Shown: one piece after another, positions 40,101 to 52,685 of the stretch | How the letters are laid out: every line of letters begins with the position of its first letter | Numbering within the stretch: the first letter of the stretch is position 1 | Made by a program: the position numbers and the translations under genes | Origin: Thereva unica | Lineage: Eukaryota > Arthropoda > Insecta > Diptera > Therevidae | Length of the DNA: 64,000 nucleotides | NCBI GenBank assembly: GCA_949987705.1 | Contig: OX465283.1 | Coordinates: 135,620,101 to 135,684,100, forward strand | Reading direction: 5' to 3' | The notes under the pieces: model-generated | The model's input: only the letters and a program-made list of their open reading frames with translations | What the model was told of the DNA's origin: nothing | Database searches by the model: none

Positions 40101-42799
40101 TACGACTCCAATGAACTACGCAATAGCTACGCTTTCAGTGGTCGCCTCGCGAGATTAAATAAACTTTATGTTTCCGTACGGTAATACGCCCAATGAAAAA
40201 ACCGAGCGATGCGAATCATATCAGTAATTGTAATGCGAAACAGTAAGTTCAAAAAGTATCAGATGTCAAAGCTTTCATTGGGCTTTGGTTTGCTATGTTC
40301 GCCGCACTTATTGCGATTTGTCAAGGCGAGCATGGCAATCGTAGGAATTGCGGCGTTCATTGGGCCCACATCTTTATGGCTACTGCCTGCTTGCTTGAGG
40401 TTTAGAATGCAAGGATATAGGGGTTTTAACCTTTTGGCTCTCAATGCACTTTCGGCCCCCGGTGACCTGATTCCCGGTGGAATTCGTGCCAGTTACCCTC
40501 CATAGTGGCGGGCCTCCCCTGGTAAATTGTTGAAACTCAAATCAATTCTTACGAAAATATCTTATCTTTAAGCTCGTCTTATCTTGAAGCTTCTGTACTT
40601 TACCAAAAATATTTATATCAAATTACCATAAACAATTCGACCACAAATAAAGCAAGAAATTTTCAAACTTTAATTGCTCATCCCATTTATTTTCGATTGA
40701 TTGATTGTTTCGAATTTATATATTAAAATTTCATATCGCAGAAATCAACAAAAAAAAACATTTATTATAAAAGAGTGGAAGCCCAAATCAAGCATAATTT
40801 CCTAAAAGGTACTATCAACACAAATACAATATATCAAATGCTTCTTCATTGCCATTAATGTCATCCTCTTAGGGTTAATTAGGTACATCTTATCTTCAAT
40901 TTGCTCCATTCTTTTCAACCAAGAGCCATCTCACTTCATCATCAATCCCATCAATGTTATAATTCAAAGACAAACGTTTTGTATTCAGTTCATTAAGACG
41001 TCTTCAGAGAAGCTCCTCTATATTGACAGAAAATCCGGCACAAATTTCATATGGAGGATAAATCTTTACGTATCCCTCCCGAATCAAACCCGCATAAATA
41101 TTTATAAGAACTTTTGTTGAGGGCGAAGACGAGGCAAATTTATTTTTGTATTTTTATTCTTACTTTTGCTGAAATGGAGAAGTCGTTATCAAGTGTTTAT
41201 TCTGCTAAGACTGCCTTAAGGTGACCGTATTTGTTGCAAGATAAAATGGATTTAACCAAACACAGACATGGCGTACGTTAACCTTAGTTGGATATGAGCA
41301 CATGTACTATACTATGCAGGGTTTGTGTCCTTTAGACAAGAAGAATGGAAATGAGTTTTTTTTGATTAATTACTTTTATAAATTATTACGACAGGATGAA
41401 AAATAATCGTTTTATGATATGGGTAAATTTAGGGTTGACATGACTTAAAACCATTGAAATTTTAAGGTAATTTTCCACTACACCCTCATATGAAAACATA
41501 CAATATGGGATTTTCTTTTGCAGAACTATTGCAAACATCTTTTAGACAAAATATACCCCTTTGGTAGCTAGCCCTTTAATGAATTAAGATTTGTTGGTGG
41601 TAATATTAATCTTTTTGCGTAGAAATAATGGTACCAGTATGAATTATAACTACTAAAAAAATTATTGGTATTAAAGCAACAGAGAAAACCCAAAGTTTCT
41701 AGTGGCAGAAAAAAATATGAAACAAAGAAAAAATTTACAAAGGTGACTAAAGGATAAAACACTCTACCTACAAAAAAGCTTCAGTCAATAAACTAATTTC
41801 CCAGAACTTCTTTGCTTCAATTAGTAAACAACTTTATAGGAAGCAAACAGGAAAACCTATCAAAGGCAGTCAAAGATCTTCCAGTGAAATTTAAATCTTT
41901 CCTGAGAAGAGAGTTCAAAAACACGAACTTTTTATTGTTATGTTTGTAACAAAATATAGGTACTAACCATCTGTAAATAAGTGGCGAACACGGGCCGCTT
42001 GGCTTTTTATGGGGCATCGGATAAACGGTATATTTTTAACAATTTTTAACGGGAGCACATACGGGCCCAGGACGGCCAAACTTTACCAAAAGATTTAAAT
42101 GGCCGAGTATTGAGCTGTACACACGGGCATATAAAGGCCAAGTGGATAACATTTTCGTTATGTACAATCGGTCTTTGGATTATCATGCTTAAAGACTTCC
42201 GATGCACAAGAGAAACAAACTCGCCAGTCGCCGGTTTGTTTTACGTGAAGTATGTGGTGCGGAAATTTTGTTATTTAACCGCTCGAAGAAACCAAAACAA
42301 TCGAAAAAAAATAATAAAATTAATTGCAGTTCGTTGATAAAAATTTTGAAATGTTATAATTCGAAGATAAGAGCTCCGGATTTCATGATGGTTTTCACAA
42401 TAAAAATAAATAGTTTTGAGTTTTGTTGGGGAGCGAAAGTCACACTTCTCCCGGTACATGGCGTAAGGCTTATGTTTCAATCACAGCCGGTGTTCGCCCG
42501 TTTTATTTTTATTTTTAATTTTTACTCGGCAATCATTCAACCATTCATCGACACCTTCATACCATTGAGAAAGTCAGCAAGCTTTACACTAAGAATGAGA
42601 ACAAGGTAAAATATTTATAACAAATTGATGCTGGTAGTTTAAATTCTCCCCGTCAACCTTTATGCATATGGAAAACCGCATTATTTATGGACTGACACAA
42701 GGAGAATGAATGAATATAATATGAAACTCGATGTGTTTTGAAATTTTATTTTTGAAAAGGGAAAATGCAACACTCTGCACGCTGCTAAAACTTTATATT
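40101..42799. other. Intergenic sequence, nothing firmly recognised
   Basis: 40260-40505 is less AT-rich, with overlapping short frames on both strands. 41984-42495 has weak inverted ends (GGCGAACACGGG, CCGGTGTTCGCC) that may mark an old MITE. The rest is AT-rich. Confidence 0.4.
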
Positions 42800-44030
42800 T
42801 TTGTTCAAAGGCGTTCAGCCAACACCCGAACCGATTATCGAACAGCCGACGAATCAGTTTCCCGATACAGAACCGATAATTATCAAAGTGAAGACCGCAA
42901 TATGATGCTAGAAAATTGTAAAGCGCAGGAAATAGATCAAGTAACCGCCGAAATAATCAAAGCCGGATGTGATGTCTTATCACAACAACCCCACACCCTC
43001 ATAACACATATGGAGTTCGGATCGTTTCTCGTCGGGCATGGAAGAACACGATCGTTGTCCCAATTTCAAAGAAAGGCGACAGTCGGGAATGCAAGAATTA
43101 TCGCGGTATTAGCCTCCTTTCGATCGTGGTAAAGTATTTACGAAATCCATACAATCGAAGCTACAGAAACATCGAGAACAAACGAGCCGGAGAGAATAAG
43201 CGGGATTTAGACTACATCGAGGACGTATTGAGCAAATATTCGCTCCCAGTCAGCTAATGGCAGAAAGAATTCATTGTAGCAAACGAATTGTCGTCGTTTA
43301 CATCGATTTCAAATCTGCTTTCGATTGCATCGATTGAAACAGCTTGTGGAGAGCCTTGGAAATCGAACACGTGCTATTGAAAACTTTTCCAAGCGTCGTA
43401 CGATGGCTCAATCAGCGACTTATCCTAGAAATTCCCAATTCAAAGAGGTGTCCAACAAGGAGATGTCGCTTCGTCACTTCTCTTCAACGTTGTGACGGAC
43501 GACGCAGAGTTTGATACGACGACAACTTCGTAACCGTCTTAACGTTCGCCGACGACAGCGCCGTATGCGCCGACACGAATGCCGAAGCAACGGACATCTT
43601 ATACGACATTTCCCTAATCGCCCGATCATACGGGTTAAAATCAATGCGGAAAAGACCAAAGTGCTCACAACGGGCGGATCGAAAGCCAGTGTTCACTTTG
43701 ATGGAGCCCAAATCGAACAGGTTCCGATTTTCAAATATTTAGAATCATTGGTTGAACAAAAGAAAGTGGTATCGACGGCCGACGCTCACAGCCGTATCCG
43801 CCAGGCAACAGCAACATTCACCTCGCTCAAGTGGTTTATATGGAAACGAACAAATATTATCATTAAAACGAAAGTACGCCTTTACCGAACTTTGATCCTT
43901 CCGAATCTTCTTTATGGATTGGAAACGTGGAAACTGATCAACAAGCTCGAGGTCGACCAAATGCGATGCTTGAGGCAGATTCTCGGATGCTCATTCCGCG
44001 ATCGCCTGCGAAACGAGACAGTTAGACAGA
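42800..44030 (+). mobile_element. Decayed third copy of the RTE-like LINE, lacking the 3' end
   Basis: Reading between frames gives AEIIKAGCDVL near 42950, an NYRGISLLS-like stretch near 43100, AGFRLHRGRIEQIFA near 43205, VVVYIDFKSAFDCID near 43290, then INAEKTKVLTTGGSKASV and FKYLESLVEQ in the 43511 frame. Stops and frameshifts interrupt it. It diverges from the intact copy abruptly near 44030, before the RWFGHV region, so it lost its 3' end. It reaches further 5' than the copy at 1085 and carries the fingers region missing there. Confidence 0.87.
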
Positions 44031-44704
44031 CACTGTTCAGGGAAGGAATTAGAAAAATTGTCTTTAAAGATGTAAAGTTGATTTTACAGACGATTTGGCT
44101 CAATGCTTCCGCTGAAAACAATACAGGGTACAGCAATACCTTTAGGAGAGAAATGGTAAACTGCAGATACAAGCAAATATAAATATCGTTATTTATTTCC
44201 TATCTCGAAGAAAATTTTATAAAAACACAAGTAGTTTTTGTCGAGAAAATCCTTTCAATCGTATAATGGACTAGTAGCATAAAAAACGTTCTAACACGAG
44301 TACTTCTATGTGTTAATTGATCCATTTAATTCATGCGATATTCAAATTAAGGAATAATAGAATTATGTTTGGTAATTTAGGTTCCAAACTGCAATTGTGT
44401 AAAATCACTGGATGCCTAGGTACAAATAAAGCCAACAGTCTATTACAATTTTTATACATATTCATATGGTAATTAGAAAAGTTTGCCTTGCCTGTTCACA
44501 AAAGTTTTATTAATAAGTAAAACATTTTCAATTGTATTTGGAAAACACAACAAAACTCCTTTCTGTAAACGAGTTCTTTGAAATTTAGTTTTGTTTTCAA
44601 GTTAACCCCTTTTTAGAAATATGTGGGTAGTTGTTTCTTCTCGCATGCTCTATTCAAATTAAAAGTTGGGATGTGGGTTTGACCCCTTCGGTCCACACGA
44701 TTAA

Positions 44705-45861
44705 CTTCCCAGTATGATGAGCTTAAACGGAATAAACTGACCTCTTACAAACTAGTAATATGTTTTGAACTAGTGGGAAATTGACTTGCATCAGAACTGG
44801 TGACAAAGTAATCCTGAGAGGTGGTAGTTCAAATAACTATAATAGTGGTTAATCTAAAAGATTTTTCTAAAGAATTTTTTTTCCCGAACGTTAGCAAATA
44901 AACATTTCCTTCGTACTTCGTTCGCTACACTAACGCGGATGTTCGAATTGAATTCGTATTGAGCGTGTTGAAGCGCCGGCGCCGTTGATAAACTGGGAAG
45001 CGAATGACTTCATTTGGAAATTCCAAAGCTTTCCGGAGATATTATCAAAACTAATCAATATAAAGTACTTGTCACACTGGACCAAAAAAAACAAATTTTG
45101 CGGTAACTACATACTGGAAATCCCGGGATGAACCGCAATTTCCTGAAACTGTATCACGCGTAGAAAACAATTTCCCGTTTTCGTGATGTTTGTAAAGGGT
45201 AACAATTTCGTGATGTTTGTAAAGGGTAACGAAATTTTTACACGATTTTTAAAGGTTGTCGGATTTTAACAAGTGATGTTTTGTTGGAAGGCGATCGCTG
45301 TGCAGAACCCAAAAAAGATCACTTCGTTTAGAACGGGTCTCATTCGAGTTTATTAGATATTAGCAAAACTTATCTATTTAAGGTCTTTCTGACACTCATT
45401 TAAACAAAAAAAAGGGTCGACCGAATGTTATGAAATTTTTTTCAGGACTTTTTTTCGTTAATATTCTTCTCTCGGCACCTCAAAGAAATTTATATAGTTT
45501 TTGGTTCGCGTGGTATCGTGCAGGTACAAAATTCACGAACGTCGTTTAAACAAAAAAACTGTTCGACCGAATTTTATGAAAATCTTTTCAGATCATATTT
45601 TCGTTAATACTCTTAAGATATCGACTCTAAAAGATATCGACTTAGTTGATTTACCGTTCATCAACTAAGTCGATATCTTTTATGGTTCGCGCGATATCGT
45701 GCAGGAAAAAATGACCACATACGTACGCGCGCACACACACACACATACTTCCACCCAAATTTTTGCTTAAAATGCTCTTGGGACCTTGAAAAATGAAAAT
45801 ACGTTGAAAATTTCGATTTCGATTTTCGGACCGATTACAATAACTTCCCTATACTGGGAAG
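44705..45861. mobile_element. TTAA-flanked inverted-repeat element, 1.16 kb
   Basis: The ends CTTCCCAGTAT and ATACTGGGAAG are inverted and flanked by TTAA (44701-44704 and 45862-45865). Two divergent internal units start with TTTAAACAAAAAAA, then TCGACCGAAT..TATGAAA, and end GGTTCGCG..ATCGTGCAGG (about 45400-45530 and 45547-45700). The second contains a perfect hairpin at 45628-45682. No transposase frame. A partial inverted copy is at 30560. Confidence 0.85.
45628..45682. repeat. Perfect 23 bp stem hairpin inside the TTAA element
   Basis: TAAAAGATATCGACTTAGTT plus GAT at 45628-45650 pairs fully with 45660-45682 across a 9-base loop (TTACCGTTC). Another TATCGACT lies just upstream. It may be a stem of the element or a nested micro-insertion. 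Confidence 0.9.
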
Positions 45862-46110
45862 TTAACTAGGATTTTCTACGGAAACTTTAGTTTTACACTA
45901 ACTTTAGAATGGTGGAAAAAAATTTAGAAACTCAGGAGTAAGTCCCTAAGGAAGAGGAATGAATTATTGTTCAAAGAGCATGATTTAAAACTGGTTTGTT
46001 AATTAATGACATGATTCAATGATTCTTTGCAATTTTTTTCGCTTCATACAAGCAAATTAAGCTCTTAACACCTCTTTTTTAAAATGGTTTTATCACGGCG
46101 TTTTTATCAA

Positions 46111-46805
46111 TAGTCCGGGGAAATTAGCAAAAAACGAAAGGAAACAAAACTCCAAAATGGCTGAAAATTGGTGCTTCCTTGTGACTTTTTAAGAAAACAA
46201 ATTCGGAATCCAAAAGAAAAAACATGACCGCCGGAGATATGGTGTTTTTCCCGAGTTGTCCATGTATCTCGGTTTCTATAGGGCATACAACCCCGTGCGA
46301 GGGCCCAAAATGTTAACAATGAAATTCTCTACAAGTTTAATTCTTACAAAAAAGTTGACCCGATTAACCCTTTGAAAATTATCCAAGGTCAAAGTTTTCG
46401 AAAATCACTTTTTGGCCAAAATTTCACTCAAAATCTGAAATTTTCGAATATTTTTTTGATCAGCCAATACGAAACGTGATTGCCTACAAAAAGTCCTCTT
46501 TTCAATTTTTCGAAATCTTAACCCTTTCGAAGTTATTCAAGGTCAAAGTTTGATTTTTGCAAACTTTAACCTGGATAACTTTCAAGAGAATTTCATTGTT
46601 AACATTTTGGGCCCTCGCACGGAGTTGTTTGCCCTATAGAAACCAAGATACATGGAAAACTCAGGAAAAACGCCGTATCTCCGACGGCCCTGTTTTTTCT
46701 TTTGGATTCTGAAACTGTTTTCTTAAAAAGTCACAAGGAAGCTGTGTACCAATTTTCAGCCATTTTGGAATTTTGTCTCCTTAAAATGCTATATTCCCCG
46801 GACTA
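46111..46805. mobile_element. Fold-back MITE with TAGTCCGGGGAA ends, CAA target duplication
   Basis: The ends TAGTCCGGGGAAATT and its inverse close arms of about 215 bp (46111-46330 and 46583-46805). The arms share CCAAAATGGCTGAAAATTGG, GTGACTTTTTAAGAAAACA and GGGCCCAAAATGTTAACAAT. CAA flanks it at 46108-46110 and 46806-46808. Its TAGTCC start matches the element at 16275, also with a 3 bp target, so the two may share a mobiliser. Confidence 0.87.
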
Positions 46806-48090
46806 CAAACAAATTAAAAAATGAGTTTTATTCGAATAGTCCAGTCGATAACGGTTTTCGGCTCGGAATTCTTTCGGACAGCACCGATTGACGCGAAATT
46901 TGGACAATAAGTAGGTAGAAGCTAAAGGAACAAAAGTTATATTGTGTTGATGTGTGCTTTTTCCCTGGAGGGGAATGTCACCCCTTCTTGGGAGTGGAAA
47001 TTGGCACACTCAAAATATTTACAGAAATCTATAGAGGGATGGATTGAAAGCAAAAAATGTTATATACATATTTTTCTATAAAACAATATTTACCGAGTTA
47101 TTCGCGATTGAATAGTTGATTTTTCATCTAATAAATGTATGTTTTAGAGTGGCGAATAACTTAAAAACCTTGCGTTTTAAAAAAAATTATTGCAGAACAA
47201 ATAAAGCTTTTAGAATAACGCATCTATTGGTGTTTTATATATTTCTCTGTAGATGAAACACAGCTCGAGTTATGAGTAGTGAAAGATGACCGTTTGCTCG
47301 CCGAAAAATTAACCCGCACCCTTCGACATTAAATAAAGACAAAACGCCGAATTTGTGGGTAAAACATATTTAAAGTACTTAACCTTTAAAACGAGCTTTG
47401 GTACCATCGAAACTTTCGTAGTTATGATGAAAATAATATGGTTGTCTCCATTTTTCAGGCAAAAAGAGCAACAATGAAACGAATGGCTTCAAGGCAAGAA
47501 TTGAAAGCAAACGAAATCCACGTACAATTAACTTTTTTAGGTATTAACAATATGTTCAAAAAGTTTGAATGGTTTAGAATGTCTATATTTGAAAAAAGTT
47601 AGATTTACGTTAATAATAAATTTTGCAATTTTTGAAAAAAAAAAAAAAAAAATTCTTTTTTCCGCAATAACTAAAAAACTTTGTTTCGATTCTGTGCGAT
47701 GAAAAGCAATTGAGATATCTTCGTTGTAATTTCACATGTGGGTGCGTGGAGCACATTTTCCGAGCCATTTAAACTTTAAAATCTCAAAAGGTAGGGTCAG
47801 TTCAACTGTAGGCAACAGTAGCCCTTGAAGTTCTCTGCAAATTGAATTTTGTAGCGATTAGATATCTTTAAAACTGACAAAGTTATCGTTAAGAAACCAA
47901 TCGCATTTTTCAATGGAATTATCAAATCATGTAAATTGTATTAATCTTGACAATTTTATAGCATCTAAAAAGAGATGACCGCATGTATATAAACTTAAGC
48001 GTATTCTGGTAGACAGCACAAATGTATAAACGTATGTGTATATGTATAAAACATATGTATCCATCTATGAAATTCGATGGCTCTTACTTT
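46806..48090. other. Intergenic sequence with an old repeat-like segment, no gene
   Basis: Sequence such as GGGAATGTCACCCCTTCTTG near 46972 and GGGGTAGTTTTCACCCCCTA at 48723 suggests old repeats. No open frame with motifs was found. Confidence 0.35.
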
Positions 48091-48097
48091 TGGTTTA

Positions 48098-48370
48098 GAG
48101 CCCCAATTCATGCCTGCCCCAAGTTGCGATAAGAAAAATTTGTGCCTCCGCCTTGAAATTACTATTGGAGCACTCAAAAATCGTTCTGAATACCTCAAAA
48201 AAAATTTAAAGCAATTTTAGCCTGGAACCCTATTTCACCCCAGCTCGCTGATAACAAAATATGCCTCTCACGCCGTGAAACTACTTTTGGGGCACTCAAA
48301 AATCACCCTAAGTGGCTGGAATTTTTTAGGAGCGGTTTTATCCTGGAGCCCCAATTCTAAACATTTACTG
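48098..48370. repeat. Tandem duplication, about 130 bp unit, two full copies
   Basis: GAGCCCCAATTC begins unit 1 at 48099 and recurs at 48345 as the start of a third partial unit. Unit 2 begins GAACCCTATTTC near 48227. Both units contain GAAA-TACT-TTGG-GCACTCAAAAATC in order, with about 70-75 percent identity by eye. Confidence 0.75.
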
Positions 48371-49171
48371 GAAATTTAATTCAATATAAATGCACCATTC
48401 CAAAGTTACAAGAGGTTGCAATTTTATTTTCCATATTTCGTAATATGGGGTAGTTTTTACAGGTTCAGACGTTGCAATGAACTAGAAATAATAATATAAA
48501 CAAAGAGGGCATTCTAATTTATCGTAAATGCACGAATAAAAAATTTAAACTGTTAAAATCTAATGTTGTTGTGAATTTCATCAAAGGGGGGAGGGGCTGA
48601 AACATTGAATTTAATCGTAAATTACATTCCAGTATATGAAAGAAAGTATATTTTACATATTTATATACATGATTTAATCGAAATTTTGCTTAAATATATT
48701 GTTTTTAAATTGTTTGTCAAAAGGGGTAGTTTTCACCCCCTAAAAACAAAAAGCACACACCAAAAACATATAACTTTTTAAGAGAAGCGTAAAAAATAAA
48801 AATCTGTGCTGGCCGAAAAAATTCGGAGGTAATACACTATTTTTACCGCTATCCACTGGACTATAAACCATTTACACAAATGACAAACATTTTCTGAAAT
48901 ACAGTAATTCCTCCAACTGCGAGGTAGATATGTACGTTCTACAAAAACAGCGCGCAAACGGAAACCGCGCACTCTGAATCCCACTTTGTAGGAATTATGC
49001 GGTTAAGTTCCAGATGTTAGATAAAATGCAAAAAAGAAAAAAAAAACACTCTTGAATTTTCGTTTTAACTTTTCTACTATCGAATAATGGTGAAACCTTG
49101 GCCGGGCTTCTTTCGAAAGAACGCCCTTTAGTTTTACAACAAAAATCGCACGACGACTATTTCATGTTATG

Positions 49172-49456
49172 ACATTTACAAACTGGGTCTGCAAACATTT
49201 TATCGATTCGTCGAGTCGAGAATGGTTCGCCATAAACTTGGTTCTCGACTCGTCGCTTTAACGTCTCTTTTGAGTAGAATCACTCGCCAAAAACTACTAC
49301 TACGCTACTACGAGTCGTCATCGGATCCTCAAAGGGATTTGATATAGCATTACATTTTGGTCTTTTACAAATCGATTTCGTTTCGATATAGATCTGGTCT
49401 CGAAGATTTCGTGACCCGTTGTCGATTCGATCTCGTCTCGTAATGTTTGCAGGGCG
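49172..49456. mobile_element. Possible small inverted-repeat element with CTGCAAACATT ends
   Basis: CTGCAAACATTTTATCGATT at the left is mirrored by CGTAATGTTTGCAG at the right. The interior is rich in GTCGA/CTCGT variants. No target duplication could be fixed. Confidence 0.45.
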
Positions 49457-49506
49457 TCTACTACATATATACTTGCTACCCCTACACTGTTAGTCACTTG
49501 GGTCAT

Positions 49507-50524
49507 AAAACCTACTAACTACGCATTATAACGAAATATGGAAAATATGGACACTTCATCCCAATTTTAGGGAATTCACAAAATATCATGTCAAAACATG
49601 ATTTTTTCTGAGAAACAAAAATTACAAAAAGAGCGCAACTGCGAATTTTTATTGTTTAAGTTTAGCACATAAAGTTGATCATAATTGATCTATTTTTCAC
49701 ATCAACTAATAAAACACTAAAAATTACCAAATAAGATCGATCAATAGACACGGATTAACTTCAGACAGAAACAAACTGATTCTGACTTGATGGATTTTTT
49801 TTCTACATAAGACTGGATTTAATTTTGCATTATGCAATTAGATGACGTAGCTGAAATTAATTGATGATACCTGGATTGATGATTGCTCACCGAAATCAGT
49901 GACTCGGAAAATTACAAGTATGTAGAATTTATCGTGAGCACCTTTCAGGTTTCAAGCCAATTAATCTTCGGTTTATAAAATTTGTGCAATAATTTCTGCA
50001 AATATTTATTTTAAAATTAAAGTTTAAACGAACCTTTAAACCCACTATTGAGAATTTCCTTTATTGCTAATAATAATAAATTGTGTTAATAAAAAATGAA
50101 ACCACAATAATTTGCATTATCACAAAAGCAAACAACCAGAAAATATTCCGATAATTGACTTTTATGAGTGGAGAGGACTCGCAGCATTTTAAGAACTTCT
50201 CGTCGTATTACAATCTAATAAAAAGATTGAATTTTATCTTTTATTTAATCATAAAGCTTTGTTGGAATTATTAACGAGTCGTGAATTTTAAAAGCTAGAG
50301 AATAATATTGGGTAAGATGTTGAAAAATGGGTGATATAGGGATGGAATATTTGAATTTTCGTCATTTTAAATAAGATGGTAATTTAGGTAATTTAGAATT
50401 CTCAAAAAAACTTTATAAATTATATTATCTTGAGATCCTGTTTATGAAGTTCATATGATTGGTGCGAAACCATTAAGTTTATAAACTCAAAAATGCGTTT
50501 TTTCTGTTTGCTTTTTTATGTGAT
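49507..50524. other. Intergenic AT-rich sequence, nothing recognised
   Basis: No open frame or structured repeat was seen. Confidence 0.4.
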
Positions 50525-51160
50525 AGTCTAACCGCAGATGTCACCCGTAGTACTACCAGTCCGTCATGTCGTAGACGTCATGGTTCAATCTCTAGTAGTA
50601 AGCTTAGCTTAAAGCTATTGTATCCTTTATGCCGGGTTTTCATTAGTAGAATTAGTGGTAGAGTATACTGGGCGAGTACTAACTATCTTGAGAACTCGCT
50701 TAATGAAAACGAAAGTGGTAGAGTAGAGTACTTGATTACAGTAGAGTAGAGTGGGATAGCACCGTGGTAAAGTTACTCTACTAGTTCTGTCCCCCACCAC
50801 TGCTTTCCACTCTACTCTACCGCCACTATGCTAATGAAAACAGTGTTGAGATAGTCGAGCATACAAGAAATTCGTGGCATTTAAGTATTTAGTGTGCTGT
50901 CATTAAAGTTTTAGCGATTAGCAACTAGTCACTATTACCTTCTGCACCATACTATTTTCAATTTAAGTGAAAACGGGTACTCTACCAAAATAAGTAGAGT
51001 AGAGTTAGCTCGGCTTAAAAGTACGCCAGTTACTCTACCACTAATTCTACTAATGAAAACCCGGCATTAAGCTAAGCTTACTAGATTAGAGGGAGTCAGG
51101 ATGGTGTTGGAGAAGATGGCGATGAACCCTGCGTTTAATCTCTTGGGTGCTGTGTGAGTT
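50525..51160 (+). repeat. SINE-like repeat, copy B, split by a MITE
   Basis: 50525-50629 and 51070-51160 together match copy A, including CCGTCATGTCGTAGACG, CATGGTTCAATCTCTAGTAG, TAAGCTTAGCTTAAAG and GATGAACCCTGCGTTTAATC. The MITE at 50630-51066 interrupts it. Without the MITE the repeat forms a perfect 19 bp hairpin with a 10-base loop. Confidence 0.75.
50630..51066. mobile_element. Harbinger-like MITE with TGCCGGGTTTTCATTAG ends, TTA target
   Basis: The ends TGCCGGGTTTTCATTAGTAG and its inverse match for about 38 bp and are flanked by TTA at 50627-50629 and 51067-51069. The interior repeats GGTAGAGTA variants on both strands. It is 437 bp with no coding capacity. Confidence 0.9.
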
Positions 51161-51607
51161 CGAGAATACTGGAAAAATCTTCCACAGTCGAGTTGATCTG
51201 AAAATTCAAACTTATTCAAACAAATTTCACTTTAAATTTAATTTATGTCAAACATTTACTTATGAGTACCCTACAATAAAACCAAAAGAGTAAATGATTT
51301 TAAAAAGCTCTCCAACAGAAACTGTAGCGATCTAGTATTTAATCTGCAATTTTGTTTGATAATTTTTCTAGATCATTATTTGCTGAAAATATTGTAGTAT
51401 AATTAATCAATTTTATTAAATAACTATAGTTTTCCATTCACGTTCTTGAGTGAATTAAACACTTACCGTTGCATCTTTATAATTTATTTCTTATACTATT
51501 TGGCAATAATACGGTGTAGAAGTTCGTTTATACAGTGGAACAATGTTTCGCAGTGAGTATTTCCGAACTCGTAAAACAGATTTCTTTCTCTCTTCTATGC
51601 TTCAAAC

Positions 51608-51672
51608 TAATCTTACTACTAGACATTGCACCATGATCTGAACGACATGGAGGACTGATAGTACAAAGGGTG
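51608..51672 (-). repeat. SINE-like repeat, copy C (fragment)
   Basis: The reverse complement reads ATCACCCTTTGTACTATCAG, then CATGTCGTTCAGATCATGG and TGCAATGTCTAGTAGTAAG, closely matching copy A. Only the front half is present. Confidence 0.75.
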
Positions 51673-52685
51673 ATCCAAAGGCTTGGGTTTTCACATAAAA
51701 AAATGATTTGAAAGCGGTTTGTTACATTAGTTTTGGAAAAAAAATTACTGTCTTTATTTTTAACGAAAAAATCTTGAAAAAATAACCCCCCCCCCTTTTT
51801 TTTTAAATTATAGTTGTGTGCTTATTTTGAAATGTAATCTAATCAAAATAGGTCTGCATCTAAAAAAGTTGAATTTAGAAAAAAACGGGTTCATCGAAAA
51901 CTCATTTTACAAACCACATCTAGCTATACTAGCTCTGTGAGCTATTTGATTAACACATAACAATTGAGCAGCGCAATTCTCTACATAGCAGTTGCAACAC
52001 CATAGTTATTTCAGACGGAAAATAATACCAATTGCCAATCTTTTTCTTTCATAACTTTAAAAAGTTGCTGCAGTAGCTTGAACCATTGTTCTTATATACG
52101 GGAAAGACCCCAAACCTGAAAAAAACTACAAAAAAAAAAAAACGGTTTTCTAAGTCCGAAAATAACATTTAGGTTTACTTTTCCTTAAGCCATTAAAGAT
52201 GTCGAAAACTGAAACTGACAAGATTGACTGAACCTAGAGGACCGCCATCAACCAACTTCACTTTTATTTAAAAAAGTTGGAGCTTAGATATGCACTAACT
52301 AAACTAACTAACGGCACCTGAGTAAGAAAATATCTTTATGAGAAAAATGCCAAGATCCAAGATACATGACTAAGCCAATTGCATCAAGTTAACGAGACTT
52401 TTCACAACAAGATACGATCTCCTAATTCTTTCATTGCTTTGGAAGTAATAATTAGAAATGTAGAAGTTAATACAGCAAATAGCATCTTCACAAGAAACAT
52501 TCAAATACCAGATGACAGTCATAATCGGACTCAAAACGCAAGATATAAAGAAAACTTTGGGGGTTATCATGGAATGCGATTCGAAAGTCATCAAAATCGA
52601 AAATAAGAAAATGGTATCCCCCAATGCGAATTCGAATTAAATTTGTCCGTCAGTCATGGGATTTCAGTCCGTGAGTAAAGCCATT
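51673..52685. other. Intergenic sequence, nothing recognised
   Basis: Overlapping 75- and 84-codon frames on opposite strands near 52370-52620 show no motif. Confidence 0.4.

Noticed and set aside
40209..40505. 98-codon plus-strand frame in GC-richer DNA
   Set aside because: Opposite-strand frame overlaps it. It may be an old retroelement tail, but no motif allows a call.
41984..42495. Inverted GGCGAACACGGG / CCGGTGTTCGCC ends suggesting a MITE
   Set aside because: The match is short and gapped, and no target duplication is seen.
42202..42609. 135-codon plus-strand frame
   Set aside because: Lys/Ile/Phe-rich translation of AT-rich DNA, no motifs, and other frames overlap it.
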